Source: a bacterium
GTDB taxonomy: Bacteria > Spirochaetota > Leptospiria > Leptospirales > Leptonemataceae
Direction: 5' to 3'
NCBI GenBank assembly: GCA_024742665.1
Contig: JANSYA010000006.1
Location: 248,001-312,000 of the forward strand
Length of the DNA stretch: 64,000 bases
In this document: positions 26,994 through 37,288 of the stretch, piece after piece
Numbering within the stretch: position 1 is the first letter of the stretch
Layout of the letters: every line of letters starts with the position of its first letter
Made by a program: the position numbers and the translations under genes
Notes under the pieces: model-generated
What the model was told of the DNA's origin: nothing
Seen by the model: the letters and a program-made list of their open reading frames with translations, nothing else
The model's database searches: none

Positions 26994-29900
26994 TTAATTT
27001 TCAAAGATCACGACCTGATTTTCGCTGCGGGTCGTATCGCTTTCGTCAAAGCCGCCGTGAAAGTATACGCGCGTGCCGACCGTAACCGCGGCCGTCGAAT
27101 AGACGTTCTGGTCCAGCAGTCCGACGATCTTCCAGGCGTTCGTAAACGGATCGTATTCGTAAATGGCGCCGTTCAGATTCGGCGGATTCACTCCCGCGAA
27201 ATAGTAGATTCGTCCGTTGCGCACCGTAGCGGCTCCGTTCGTAAAAGGCACGGGCAGCGCGGCCAGCGAACTCCACTGATTCGTAGCCGGATCGTATACG
27301 TCGTGATTCGCGAGTGCGCTGCCGCTGAACTGCCCGCCGATCAGGTGAATGCGACCGCCGAGACGCACGGCCCGCGCCTGCGCCCGCGCGGACGGCAGCG
27401 GCGTAAGCGCAGTCCAGCTGTCGGCAAAAACGTCGTAAGCCTCCGCCGTCGTAAGATCCGGCCCGTCCAATCCACCGAATAAATAGAGCCTGCCGTCCGG
27501 TCCCGCGCAGGCCGCCGAGTCCCGCGCCGCAGTTGTCAGAGGCGCAAGCGTCGTCCACTCGTCGGTTTCAGGATCATAAACTTCATTTAGCGTCGAATAG
27601 ACGCTCGTATCGGTCGCGCCGCCGAAAGTATACAGCTTGCCGTTCAGCACGGCGCCGGCCGCTCCCGCGCGCGCGGTGCCGGCCGCAAGGGCCGCCCAGC
27701 TATCACTCGCCGGATCGTAAACATTTAGATCGCCGGTCATCGTATTCGGCAGGCTGCGCACGCCCAGACCCGTATAGATCTTACCGTCGATGGTTTCCGT
27801 TACAGCTGCAGCGACCGCGTCCGGCAGCGGCGCAAGCGTCTGCGCTTCCGGAATCGAGATGGCTTCGGTGCGCGCGAAGTACTGCAGGGATCCGACCAGC
27901 ACGCCGCCGAATGCGAACATCGTACGACCGCTCACCAGACTCTCAATACCCGCGCGAGCTTGAGACATGGACTCCAGCGTCGCCCAGACGTCGTTCACCG
28001 GATCGTAGGCTTCGACCGTGGCGAGATCGTTCGCGCCGTCGTAGCCCCCGGCGACGACGATCAGTCCGCCGACGACGGAGATTGCGGCGGACGAACGCGC
28101 GGTCGGCATCGTCGCCCCCGTAGTCCAGCCGGGCCCGGCCGGATCGAAAATTTCGACTACTCCCGTATTCACGCTGGTGTTGGACAGCGCTCCGCCGATG
28201 ACGTAGATCTTGCCATCGAAGGCCGCGCACATGGGGCTGGCCCGGGGCGTCGGTACTGTGGCGACATTCGTCCAGCTGTCCGCAACTGGATCGTAGGCGT
28301 CGACCTTCATGCCGTCGGCGGGCTGCTGCGCCCCGATCAAATAAATCAGACCGTCGAGCACAGCGACGCCGGTATTATAGCGCGCCGTCGGCACAGGCGC
28401 TCGCGTGGTCCAGCTGTCGTTCAGCGGATCGTACTCTTCGTTCAGATCGGAAGCGCCGCCGTTTATCGCTCCGGTCATTACGTAGATTTTGCCGTTCACG
28501 TGCGCCGCGACTCCGTTGCCCCGCGGCGTCGTGATCGGGGCGATGGTATTCCATGCGTCCGTGATCGGATCGTATACGAAGCTGTCGTCGTTGAAGGTCA
28601 CCGACGCGCCCTGCGTGGCCTGACCGCCAAACAAATAAAACCTGCCGTTCACTGCAGCCGCCATCGGTTCCGCCTGGGCCACGGGCATGTCGGCGCGTAA
28701 AGTCCAGTCGTTAAAGAACGGCAGCGAAGTCGGCACCGGAGCATACGGAGCGAGATCGTTCAACGATAGCTTTTCGACGCGGCGCGATACCGCATTCTGA
28801 GTGGCGACGCGTCCGCCGGCTGCATAGATGATGTCGTTAACTACCACCGGCTGAAAGTACGCGTGTTCGTCAGTCAGCGGCGGAATATTAACCCAATCGC
28901 CGCGGATCAGATCGAGCTTCAGGCACGATACGCGGCGGTTCACGCCCACAGGCCCGTCGTAGCCGCCCAGCAGATAGATCTCGCCGGCGTGCGCGACGGC
29001 TCCCGCTCCGTAACGACCGTCGGGAATCGGCGCGGCGAGCGTCCAGTCGTCGGTATCGGGATCGTAGACGTCGGTTTCCAGAACGTGGACCGAACTGCCC
29101 GAAGCGACGCCGCCCATTAAGTACAGCTGATTGTTGATTACGGCGGCCATGCCGTTCGTATGTTCGCGCGGCGATTGACTCAAAGCGGCCCAGGCGTCGC
29201 CTACCGGATCGTACTCGTGCAACAAACGATCCGTCGCGCCGACCAGATAGATTTTCCCGTTGATCACGCCGCCGACCGTAATCACGTCGCCATCGGGCAG
29301 CGGCGCGCCAGTACTCCAGGTATTCGTTGCGGGATCGTAGATATGCGTATCAGTATTCGGCGTCGCGGCGCTGTCGGAACCGCCGACCATATAAATTTTG
29401 CCGTCGATCGCCGCGGCGAAGGCGTACTGCAGGGCTTCGGGAACGTCGGCGAGAGTCGAATAACTCTCGGTCGCCGGATCGAAGACTGTGTGCGTCGTAA
29501 TAAAAGCGGAAGACTCCCGGTAACTTCCCAGAAAGTGAACTTTGCCGTCTAAAACGACTACCGGCGACGCGCCGTACTCCTCCGGCAGCGGTCGCGCATT
29601 CCACCAATCCTGGCGCAACTCGCGTGAGTGAACGCTACGCTGATTTTGCGTATCGTCGGCCGTAAATCCACCGCCGATCCAGTAGACCCGGTCACCAAGG
29701 CCCACGGCTGCCGTGGCAGTGAGTGCGTTCTCCAGCTGGTTTAGCGTGCGCCAGGAATTCGTAAGCGGATCGTACTCTTCAAAAGTGTTTTGCGCGACGT
29801 TCGAGCCGCCGGCCTGGCCGCCGATCGCGTAGATTTTACCGTTAGCCGCGGCGAGACCGACTCGACCGCGCGCGACAGACATCGAAGCGAGCGGCGTCCA

Positions 29901-32900
29901 GGCGTCCGTCGCCGGATCGTATTCGTGCGTGGTTGCGACGTTAGCCGAACCGTTCCAACCGCCGATTACATAGAGCCGATCGTTTAGGACGACCGCCGAC
30001 ATTTGCGACGTCGCCGCCGGGAAACTGGCGCCGAAGCTCCAGTCGTCGGTTGGAATATCGTAGATGTGCAGAGTGCCGTTAAAGAAACCGAAGACGTATA
30101 TTTTCGTGCCGATCAATCCGCCGGTCCACTGGCCGACGGTGCCGGGAATGGGACTGCCGACGGACCAGGTGTCTGTGGCGATATCGTAAATATCGTTGGC
30201 GACCGTGTCGACGCCGCCCGCCGTTCCTCCACCCAGCAGATAGATGCGACCGTCGCTTGCGCCCATCACCGCGTTTTCGCGGCCGACCGGCGCGGGAGTC
30301 AGCCGCTTCCAGGTCCGTGCGACCGGATCGTACTGCTGCATGACGCTGGCCGGCGCGCGCAGGCCGGCCAGATAGATCTTGCCGTTATAAGCGACCGCGC
30401 GGGCCGAGTCGATCGGCGAGGACAGGGGCGCTTCGTCGTAACCCGCTTCGCGCACACGAATCTTTCGTGAACCGGCGACGTTTTCGACGAAGGGCAATAC
30501 GGCCCGATCGTTCACGCCGCTAATGCGCGGATATTCAATATTACGCGCGACGCTCGCATTCAGGCCGTTCGCGCCGGCCCCGTCCACGAAACGCCAGCTT
30601 TCACCGTCGAAGGCTTTGACCCGCGCCTGGCTCACGCCGCCCGCATTCGCTTCGGACCAGCTTACAAATAATAGATCGTCGGCGACGGTCATGCCTTCGA
30701 GCACCGCGCTGCGACCGACGTCGAAATTCAAACCCGTGGAAAGTCCGCCGTCGACGAAAGTCCAGCGCTCGCCGTTCGCATCAATATCGTAGCGCTTTAC
30801 GCGAATTTGCCCGATGCCCGCCCGGGCTTCGTAAAACGAGCAGTACAGCGCGTCGCGATAGACGACCAGACGCCCGCCGAAGGCCGCAATCGTCGGATCG
30901 AAATTCAAACCCGTCGAACCGCCGCCGTCCACGAAGGTCCAGCTGCCGCCTTCGGAAAGCGCGCGCACGCGAATCTGTTCCGGCCCCTGAGCCTCGGTCC
31001 ATGCTACAAACAGTCGATTGCGCCAGCCCGCGACTCCGGCCAGGCTCGCGCCATTCGCCGGACTGTAGTTCAGACTGGCGAAGGTTCCATCGCCGTCGAC
31101 CTGCCGCCAGGTGATCCCGCCTTCGTAGCGCATCATGCGAATTTGAAAACGGTTCGTTCCAGGATTGTCTTCGTAGTAGCCCAGATAGAGGCGATCGTTG
31201 TGGACCGCGAAGACCGGACCGAAGGCATTATTGCCCGTTAAATTCAGCGCGCCGTTATCGACCGAATACCAGCGGTCGCCGTCATAGGCGCTGACGCGAA
31301 TGCGCCAGCCGGGAACGAATTCAATTCGCGCGACGAAGAGTCGCCCGCGATAGAAGGCCGCCACGGGCTGCTCGACGGTTCCCGATGCGTTAATGCCTCC
31401 GGTTTCCAGCGGATTCCAGGCCAGACCGTCGAAAGAACGCACGCGCACGCCCGAACTGGTCGGCTCTTCCCAGGTGGCGGCGATTTGTTTGAAATAGGCG
31501 CTGACGTTCGGGCGCAGGGCGTCCGCGCCGCCGTTCACGTTGATGCCGTTGACATTGCCGCCGTCGAGCAGCTGCCATTCGTAAGGAATCTCGACTTTCG
31601 TCGGCGTATACGCAGCGCGATTGCCGGAAATATCTTCGACTAACACGTTAATATAATACGTTTGTCCGTTCGCAAGGCCGGTAACCGACAGGCGGTCGAT
31701 GTCGGCCTGCGCGTCGCCTGCGGAGGTCCCGTTCGCGTCGATATCGGCGACGCTGCCGATATTATCTTCGCTTGAATAGTACACGCGATAGTCGAGAGCG
31801 GAAGCGGGTCCGGCGGCGTTCTCCGCCTTCGTCCAGGCGATGTTCGCGTGGCTCCAGTCCGTGCCGAGCACGCGCAGGCGGCCGCCGTCGCCCGGAAACG
31901 GCGACTTCGCGTGCAGATAGTAACTTACCGGAAAGGCACGCGCGTAGGCGGTGTCAAACCAGGTGGAGCCGATGGCGCCGCCGAATATATACGCGGTTCC
32001 GTCTACCGTCGCCCAGCCCGCGGCTCGTTTGGCTTCGGGCATATCCTCCAGAGTCTCCCAGCGATTCGTTTTTATATCGTAAATTTCAACAGTGCGCAGG
32101 TCCGTTCCGGCCTGGTTCTGCCCGCCATACGTCACGATTTTCCCGTCGATCACTGAGGTGCCGAAGCCGTACTTTGGCGCCGGCATCCCCGCGAGAGGAG
32201 TCCAGGTATTCATCGCCGGGTCGTAAACTTCTACGGATAAGAGTGTATCCGTAGGGCTTATTCCACCAAGCACGTAAATCAGACCTTCGTATACAGCGAT
32301 GCCGGCGACCCTCCGGGCGACGCCCATCGGGGCCAGGCTGTCATCCCAGGAATCGGTCTGAGGATCATAGACTTGTACCGTGGATGAAACAGTGCCGCCT
32401 ATGTCACCGCCGAAGAGGTACAGTTTGCCATCGACGCTTGCCGCCCTCGCGAAGGAACGCTGGAGCGCCGGGCCGGTCAAAGTCGACCACAGGTCTGTGA
32501 TCGGATCGTAGACTTCATGCGCATTCGTTATCGCAGTGAAGTTCAACTGCCCGCCGACCACGTGAATCTTTCCGTCAATCACGGCTGACGCGGCGCCGCC
32601 CCGGCTGAAACCCATCGTAGCAAGGGGCGGCGACCAGAGGTTTGCGATGGGATCATAGCGGTACGTCGCGTTCGTATAACTGCCGATGCCGATGGTGCTG
32701 CCGCCGATCATGTAAATCTGACCGTCGACGACTTCTACGACTTGATCCGCGCGGGTGGCCGGTAAGTCTCTGCGAGCGGTCCATGTGCGAAATCCGTTCG
32801 AGTTTTCGGTCGCGATGCGAGTGCCCGTATACACAAAGCCCGCGGGCGGCGTCGCGCTTTCGCCGAGCACGCTGAGACCGGGTGGAACGCTGTCGCTCGC

Positions 32901-34961
32901 GCCGCCGGCGGTCGTCTGCAGCGTGCCGTCCGGAAATCGAAAGCCGCCGCTGCGCGCTTCGATGGCGCCGCCGACGCTCAATATCGCGTCGTTGGTCGGA
33001 GTGTTTACGCCGACTTTGCCGTCGACGATCAGATCTTCGCGCACGAGCAGATCGTCCGCGACTTCCAGCATGCCGGAGCTGTGGGCGGAATCGATTTCGC
33101 CGAACACTCGCACGCGATCGTCTTCTTGATTGCCGAGCTGAATATCTCCCGCGACGTTTTGAGCGTTCGCGAGAACGTCGCCCTGCGCGTTTAACGTGCC
33201 TTTGACTTCCAGATTCTGCTGAACGACCAGGGAACCGGTGACGGTATCACCGGCGCGATTGATCTTCTCGGAACCGAGACGATCGAGTACGTCCTGCGTG
33301 CTGTCGCCGCCGGTTACTGTATCGTAGGCCACCCGCTGCGCGATGCTCTGATTGGCCACGAAATCGATCGTTGCCGGCAAGCCCGTGCTGACGGCGTCAA
33401 GTAGAGTCGCGCGAACTTTTTGCGCGGGCGTCAGCGTATCCAGCTGCCAGTCGACCGCGGCCACGCCGTCGGCGTCCGCGGCGACGATGAGCGTGGCGCC
33501 GCTCGCGATCGGAGGTCCCGCGTGCGAAAGCGCGCCCCCGCCTGCGATGATTTCGAATTGAATGCGCGCATCCAGAACCGGACGATCGCCCCGCACGGCC
33601 CGCACTTCGATCGGCGCGGCCAGGCTCTGACCGGGCATCGCCTCCTGGCCGCTGCCACTAATATACAATAACTGCGCATTAGTGCGCGATGCGAAACGCC
33701 GCCGGCAATCCCGCAGGAGCGTCCAGTCGCCGCCCGTTTTTTCCAGAAACGCCAGCTGGGCGTAATCGTGTCGCACGCCCTCCGCCGACCGGCTGACCGG
33801 GCCGACTCCGTCTTCGCAGGGCCACAGCAGACTGCGACTCGTCGAACGGGCGGGAATCAGCCAGTAGTCGCCGCTCTGGTATTCGGCGCTGTCGAAGCGA
33901 ATTTCTACGCCGGCTTCCACTTCGACCCAGCCCGCAGCCGGAACCGGAATTTCGCCCGCTGCTCCGCGCATATCCCAGGGACGAATCTTACGCACGCCGC
34001 GGGAAAAGTCCGCGAGGTCCAGAGTCGTAATCGCGGGATCATAGTGGATGGCCGTCGCCGGATCGATCCGCAATACGCGAGCGTCGACCTGTTCCAGACG
34101 CACCAGCGTGCCGCGCCGATTTTCCAGTTCTAAGCCGGCGTCGGTTAATTCGATCCAGTCGCCGGCTTTGAGTGCGGGTGCGATCGAATTTTGTAAGAGC
34201 GCGCGCACGGTCAATTCGTCGCCGTCGAGACTCTCCCATTCGTGCGCCAGCCCGGCGTTCGAACGCGACCACTTAAACGTAGCCGCGCCGGGCGCGCCGC
34301 TCTGATGAATTTCAATGCGATACAGCGCGTTATCAATGCCGGTATAACCGCCGCCGTCGCAGGAGGTATCGGGCGCGCCGGAGGCCAGAGCCCGCGCCGT
34401 CAATCCCGGCAGACTGCGCTCCGTAAGATCGGTCCAGGCCACGGGCGGCGAAGCCGGCGGCACGACCAGGCCGCTTTCGCCGATTTTCAGTAACTTCGTT
34501 TGCGCGACTGTTTGTGTGCGATCGGCGGTATCGGCTCCGTTCAAGGCCTCTTCGCGAATCAGCGCATCGTCGAGATGATCGATCCCGCGCTCCCAGGCGT
34601 CCAGGTACGCAAGATACACTCCGTCTTCGGTCGGCAGCGTCGCCCCGGGTAAATCCGGCTGAGCGGTGAATAAAACGTCGACTTCGTTTTCGGTCAGAAT
34701 ACCGTTCACATAATAACGGCCCGCGGAAACCTGCAGATTGTCCTGGCCGCCGTCGTCGACGACCTGCAGCGCGAAACCGCCGGCATCCACCGGCGCGCCG
34801 TCGGAATTTAACACGTCGACGCTGAACCGGCGATCGCGATCCTGGGCGATATCGCTTTGCTCGTTCCAGTCCGCGTCGGTCAGGACGCGTCCCTGTTGCT
34901 GACGCACGCTGTTGAACTTTTTATTGGGTGCGAAAGAATTCCGCGATAGATCCGCTTTCAT
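26994..34961 (-). CDS. DUF6519 eCIS fibre with five Kelch propellers and a VDGG-repeat propeller (2655 aa)
   Basis: The N-terminal layout is the same as in its paralogues: MKADLSRNSF..., DUF6519 to about 434, Ig-like 434-545, shaft 570-667, and GGFRFPDGTLQTTA near 674. A six-bladed Kelch propeller (730-1000) is followed by an Fn3 domain (1030-1124). Next come seven ~50-residue repeats of the form WxxVDGGxxxGLNxD ... RLFVAWxEA (1127-1507), which look like a seven-bladed propeller of another family. Four more six-bladed Kelch propellers follow (1510-1773, 1787-2057, 2090-2364, 2377-2654). It is first of the three giants, 37 bp after tail protein I, where fibre genes sit in related clusters. Confidence 0.85.
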   Translation of the reverse strand: MKADLSRNSFAPNKKFNSVRQQQGRVLTDADWNEQSDIAQDRDRRFSVDVLNSDGAPVDAGGFALQVVDDGGQDNLQVSAGRYYVNGILTENEVDVLFTAQPDLPGATLPTEDGVYLAYLDAWERGIDHLDDALIREEALNGADTADRTQTVAQTKLLKIGESGLVVPPASPPVAWTDLTERSLPGLTARALASGAPDTSCDGGGYTGIDNALYRIEIHQSGAPGAATFKWSRSNAGLAHEWESLDGDELTVRALLQNSIAPALKAGDWIELTDAGLELENRRGTLVRLEQVDARVLRIDPATAIHYDPAITTLDLADFSRGVRKIRPWDMRGAAGEIPVPAAGWVEVEAGVEIRFDSAEYQSGDYWLIPARSTSRSLLWPCEDGVGPVSRSAEGVRHDYAQLAFLEKTGGDWTLLRDCRRRFASRTNAQLLYISGSGQEAMPGQSLAAPIEVRAVRGDRPVLDARIQFEIIAGGGALSHAGPPIASGATLIVAADADGVAAVDWQLDTLTPAQKVRATLLDAVSTGLPATIDFVANQSIAQRVAYDTVTGGDSTQDVLDRLGSEKINRAGDTVTGSLVVQQNLEVKGTLNAQGDVLANAQNVAGDIQLGNQEDDRVRVFGEIDSAHSSGMLEVADDLLVREDLIVDGKVGVNTPTNDAILSVGGAIEARSGGFRFPDGTLQTTAGGASDSVPPGLSVLGESATPPAGFVYTGTRIATENSNGFRTWTARRDLPATRADQVVEVVDGQIYMIGGSTIGIGSYTNATYRYDPIANLWSPPLATMGFSRGGAASAVIDGKIHVVGGQLNFTAITNAHEVYDPITDLWSTLTGPALQRSFARAASVDGKLYLFGGDIGGTVSSTVQVYDPQTDSWDDSLAPMGVARRVAGIAVYEGLIYVLGGISPTDTLLSVEVYDPAMNTWTPLAGMPAPKYGFGTSVIDGKIVTYGGQNQAGTDLRTVEIYDIKTNRWETLEDMPEAKRAAGWATVDGTAYIFGGAIGSTWFDTAYARAFPVSYYLHAKSPFPGDGGRLRVLGTDWSHANIAWTKAENAAGPASALDYRVYYSSEDNIGSVADIDANGTSAGDAQADIDRLSVTGLANGQTYYINVLVEDISGNRAAYTPTKVEIPYEWQLLDGGNVNGINVNGGADALRPNVSAYFKQIAATWEEPTSSGVRVRSFDGLAWNPLETGGINASGTVEQPVAAFYRGRLFVARIEFVPGWRIRVSAYDGDRWYSVDNGALNLTGNNAFGPVFAVHNDRLYLGYYEDNPGTNRFQIRMMRYEGGITWRQVDGDGTFASLNYSPANGASLAGVAGWRNRLFVAWTEAQGPEQIRVRALSEGGSWTFVDGGGSTGLNFDPTIAAFGGRLVVYRDALYCSFYEARAGIGQIRVKRYDIDANGERWTFVDGGLSTGLNFDVGRSAVLEGMTVADDLLFVSWSEANAGGVSQARVKAFDGESWRFVDGAGANGLNASVARNIEYPRISGVNDRAVLPFVENVAGSRKIRVREAGYDEAPLSSPIDSARAVAYNGKIYLAGLRAPASVMQQYDPVARTWKRLTPAPVGRENAVMGASDGRIYLLGGGTAGGVDTVANDIYDIATDTWSVGSPIPGTVGQWTGGLIGTKIYVFGFFNGTLHIYDIPTDDWSFGASFPAATSQMSAVVLNDRLYVIGGWNGSANVATTHEYDPATDAWTPLASMSVARGRVGLAAANGKIYAIGGQAGGSNVAQNTFEEYDPLTNSWRTLNQLENALTATAAVGLGDRVYWIGGGFTADDTQNQRSVHSRELRQDWWNARPLPEEYGASPVVVLDGKVHFLGSYRESSAFITTHTVFDPATESYSTLADVPEALQYAFAAAIDGKIYMVGGSDSAATPNTDTHIYDPATNTWSTGAPLPDGDVITVGGVINGKIYLVGATDRLLHEYDPVGDAWAALSQSPREHTNGMAAVINNQLYLMGGVASGSSVHVLETDVYDPDTDDWTLAAPIPDGRYGAGAVAHAGEIYLLGGYDGPVGVNRRVSCLKLDLIRGDWVNIPPLTDEHAYFQPVVVNDIIYAAGGRVATQNAVSRRVEKLSLNDLAPYAPVPTSLPFFNDWTLRADMPVAQAEPMAAAVNGRFYLFGGQATQGASVTFNDDSFVYDPITDAWNTIAPITTPRGNGVAAHVNGKIYVMTGAINGGASDLNEEYDPLNDSWTTRAPVPTARYNTGVAVLDGLIYLIGAQQPADGMKVDAYDPVADSWTNVATVPTPRASPMCAAFDGKIYVIGGALSNTSVNTGVVEIFDPAGPGWTTGATMPTARSSAAISVVGGLIVVAGGYDGANDLATVEAYDPVNDVWATLESMSQARAGIESLVSGRTMFAFGGVLVGSLQYFARTEAISIPEAQTLAPLPDAVAAAVTETIDGKIYTGLGVRSLPNTMTGDLNVYDPASDSWAALAAGTARAGAAGAVLNGKLYTFGGATDTSVYSTLNEVYDPETDEWTTLAPLTTAARDSAACAGPDGRLYLFGGLDGPDLTTAEAYDVFADSWTALTPLPSARAQARAVRLGGRIHLIGGQFSGSALANHDVYDPATNQWSSLAALPVPFTNGAATVRNGRIYYFAGVNPPNLNGAIYEYDPFTNAWKIVGLLDQNVYSTAAVTVGTRVYFHGGFDESDTTRSENQVVIFEN

Positions 34962-34998
34962 TAGATGTTTTCCGTTACTGTGACAGGGCGCGAAGGCC

Positions 34999-37287
34999 TT
35001 AGATTTGTTCGACTCGCGGCACCACGAAGAACACTCCGACTTCTTTACCGAAGCGCAGGTATTCGTTCAGGTTCGTGCGCAAGTTCGTTTCGCGCTGCGC
35101 TTGCTTGAGATGAAAGAGCGCCCCCATCTCGGATCCGTCTTCCGCACCGGTTCGAATTTCAATCGGCGCCTCGGTTCTCAAGCGTAGATACGCGGGATGA
35201 CCTTGCGATTTCGAAGCGAAGGTCGGACGAACGCGTTCCCGGGTCAGCTCATCGCTGAAGCCGATGTGCGGGCTTTCTTCTCCCGAGTCCCGCACCTGGA
35301 TCGCCAGGTCCGGCTGACAGCGAAAGCGACGCGGCGTTACGGAATCTTCGTGCAGACTGCAATAGCGCACGCAGCCTTCCTGGCGGCGTTCGACGGTGAG
35401 CGCATCCATGAAGATGCTGTTTTCCCCTTCGATCGTACGTAGACGCGTTTCGCCGAGCACAGTCGTGCTGCGAATATCCGCGCGGGTTTTATCGGCGGCG
35501 ATGGCGGCCTCCCCCGCCGCGGCATTATCCACGATGCTATCGATGGTTAACAGTCCCGCGACCGACGCGCTGAGATCCAGCTGGCGGGCGATACTGCGTT
35601 CGAAGACCACGGAAAGATTTTCGTTATAAGTCCCGGAAGCGCCGCTCGCGGAGTTCGCCTGAACGAGCAAGCGGCCCGCAGTCAGACCGTCGAGGGAAAA
35701 GAAATTCACGTGGGCCAGACGTAAGGCACCGAGATTGCCTTCTAAAACAGTGCAATCGCCTTCGATCAAAAGACCGTCGATCGTCAGAGCGCCGGGAGTC
35801 AGACTTTCGCCTGGTGCGGTGCCCTGGACTTCAATACTACCTTTCAGATGCGGGCGCAGTCCCGAAGGAACGATGCGACCGTTCTTTCGTTCGCCGGCGA
35901 CGACGTTTTCGACCGCGCCGATCACCGGCCAATCCGCCGCGACGATCATCAGCGACGAAGCTTCCGGCATGATAATCGCGCCGCCCGCGGCTAATTCTTC
36001 TTCATAGGTGCGGCTGTCCATGATCGTAATCAAACCGATTGTGCCGGCCGGCTGCGCATTCCAGGCCGTGATCGCTTCGGCGATCGTCGCATATATTTCT
36101 TCGCCCCCGACCGGCGTCGCGTCGCCGCTGACTCCGACCTGCCAGTCGATTGTTTCAGACAGATTTTCAAGCACCGAAGCGCGCCGATTGTACGGCCCGC
36201 CGCCGATATCGCCGATGAAACCATAGGCGTAGTTTACGCGCACGTCCGCCGGATCCGCGGGAGCCTGGCCCGTCGGAAAGGCCAGACGACCCGTCACGGG
36301 ATCCACGGCGACGCTGATCGGGCGATCGACGCTCTGTTCCGAACCGTTCTCGAAGAATGTATAGGTCTTCGTCGGATCGGGTTTGGTCCAATCGCGTAAA
36401 TCGGTGATCAGAATTTCCGCCGGCGGAATCGCGACGCCGCCGACTTCTACGCCGAGCACTTCGCTGCCGGGTGTAAAATACAGCGAAGCCGCGGCGACGT
36501 CCGCGGTGGGATCGCGCAGGCTTTCGGTTTCGTCGTAGAGCGGCCGGCGACGCAGGGGCGTCGGCAAATTGATTTCGTCCGCGAACTGGCTGATGTCCTC
36601 TTCGGTTTGCGGGATATTAAACAGCGGCAGATCCAATCCCAGGGGACTGAAGTGGAAACTATCGTCGTCGCCGTCGACGCCCCGGGGCTGCGCTTCGCGC
36701 ACTTCGTACGCCGGCAGCGGCCATACGTAGATGCCGAGATTCGGAATATTGTACGTGCCGGCCCGGGTCGCGGCGGTTTCGCCGCCCCGACGAATGTCGG
36801 CGGTATGAGCGGATCTATCGAAGGCTGTGTGCACGAGATCCATTCGATTCGCGTCGCGAATCAAAGCGGTGCCGCCTTTGCCGATACGCGGATGGTTGAT
36901 GTTCTGGGTCGCGCCCATCAACTCGAAGAACTCCACGACTTTCGCCGGCCAACCCGTCGCATCGCGCGCGAGTTGTTCGAGCACCATCGTCGTGCCCTTG
37001 CGGCGGCGAAAGGCCAGAGTATTCGCGACGAAAGCGCGCTGGCTGAAGATGCCGGGGATCCCGGGATACAGACCTTTCAGGCCCAGCAGATCGCCGACGT
37101 AGGGCACAGCCCATTCTTCGCAGGTTTCGATGAACCAGTTTTCGTAGAGCGTGTCGAGGTCTTCGGTGAAGATGTCCAGCTCCGCTTCCATCACTCCCAT
37201 TAGAGCTTTGAGCGGTTCGCCCTCTTCGCTGTCCCGGCGACGATAAATCGCCGGCAATAAATTATAGAGACGTTCCGGTGTTGCCAT
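34999..37287 (-). CDS. eCIS tail protein I-like baseplate protein with beta-helix (762 aa)
   Basis: The N-terminus (ERLYNLLPAIYRRRD ... LxxLYENWFIETCEEWAVPYVGDLLG) is that of phage tail protein I (P2 gpI-like, TIGR02242-type) found in eCIS baseplates. A central stretch (about 440-660) has short regular hydrophobic steps suggestive of a right-handed beta-helix. The C-terminus RETNLRTNLNEYLRFGKEVGVFFVV is the usual ending in this family. It starts 1 nt after the stop of the WD40-bearing baseplate protein, so the two are translationally linked. It probably attaches the DUF6519 fibres encoded next to the baseplate. It is longer than simple phage gpI proteins (~200 aa) because of the helix. Confidence 0.8.
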   Translation of the reverse strand: MATPERLYNLLPAIYRRRDSEEGEPLKALMGVMEAELDIFTEDLDTLYENWFIETCEEWAVPYVGDLLGLKGLYPGIPGIFSQRAFVANTLAFRRRKGTTMVLEQLARDATGWPAKVVEFFELMGATQNINHPRIGKGGTALIRDANRMDLVHTAFDRSAHTADIRRGGETAATRAGTYNIPNLGIYVWPLPAYEVREAQPRGVDGDDDSFHFSPLGLDLPLFNIPQTEEDISQFADEINLPTPLRRRPLYDETESLRDPTADVAAASLYFTPGSEVLGVEVGGVAIPPAEILITDLRDWTKPDPTKTYTFFENGSEQSVDRPISVAVDPVTGRLAFPTGQAPADPADVRVNYAYGFIGDIGGGPYNRRASVLENLSETIDWQVGVSGDATPVGGEEIYATIAEAITAWNAQPAGTIGLITIMDSRTYEEELAAGGAIIMPEASSLMIVAADWPVIGAVENVVAGERKNGRIVPSGLRPHLKGSIEVQGTAPGESLTPGALTIDGLLIEGDCTVLEGNLGALRLAHVNFFSLDGLTAGRLLVQANSASGASGTYNENLSVVFERSIARQLDLSASVAGLLTIDSIVDNAAAGEAAIAADKTRADIRSTTVLGETRLRTIEGENSIFMDALTVERRQEGCVRYCSLHEDSVTPRRFRCQPDLAIQVRDSGEESPHIGFSDELTRERVRPTFASKSQGHPAYLRLRTEAPIEIRTGAEDGSEMGALFHLKQAQRETNLRTNLNEYLRFGKEVGVFFVVPRVEQI

Positions 37288-37288
37288 A

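Noticed and set aside
22063-34961. Short recurring sequence around GCCGGATCGTA, at first sight a dispersed or CRISPR-like repeat
   Set aside because: It is the reverse complement of codons for Y-D-P-A in each Kelch repeat. Spacing follows the ~50-residue repeat and the copies differ around the core.
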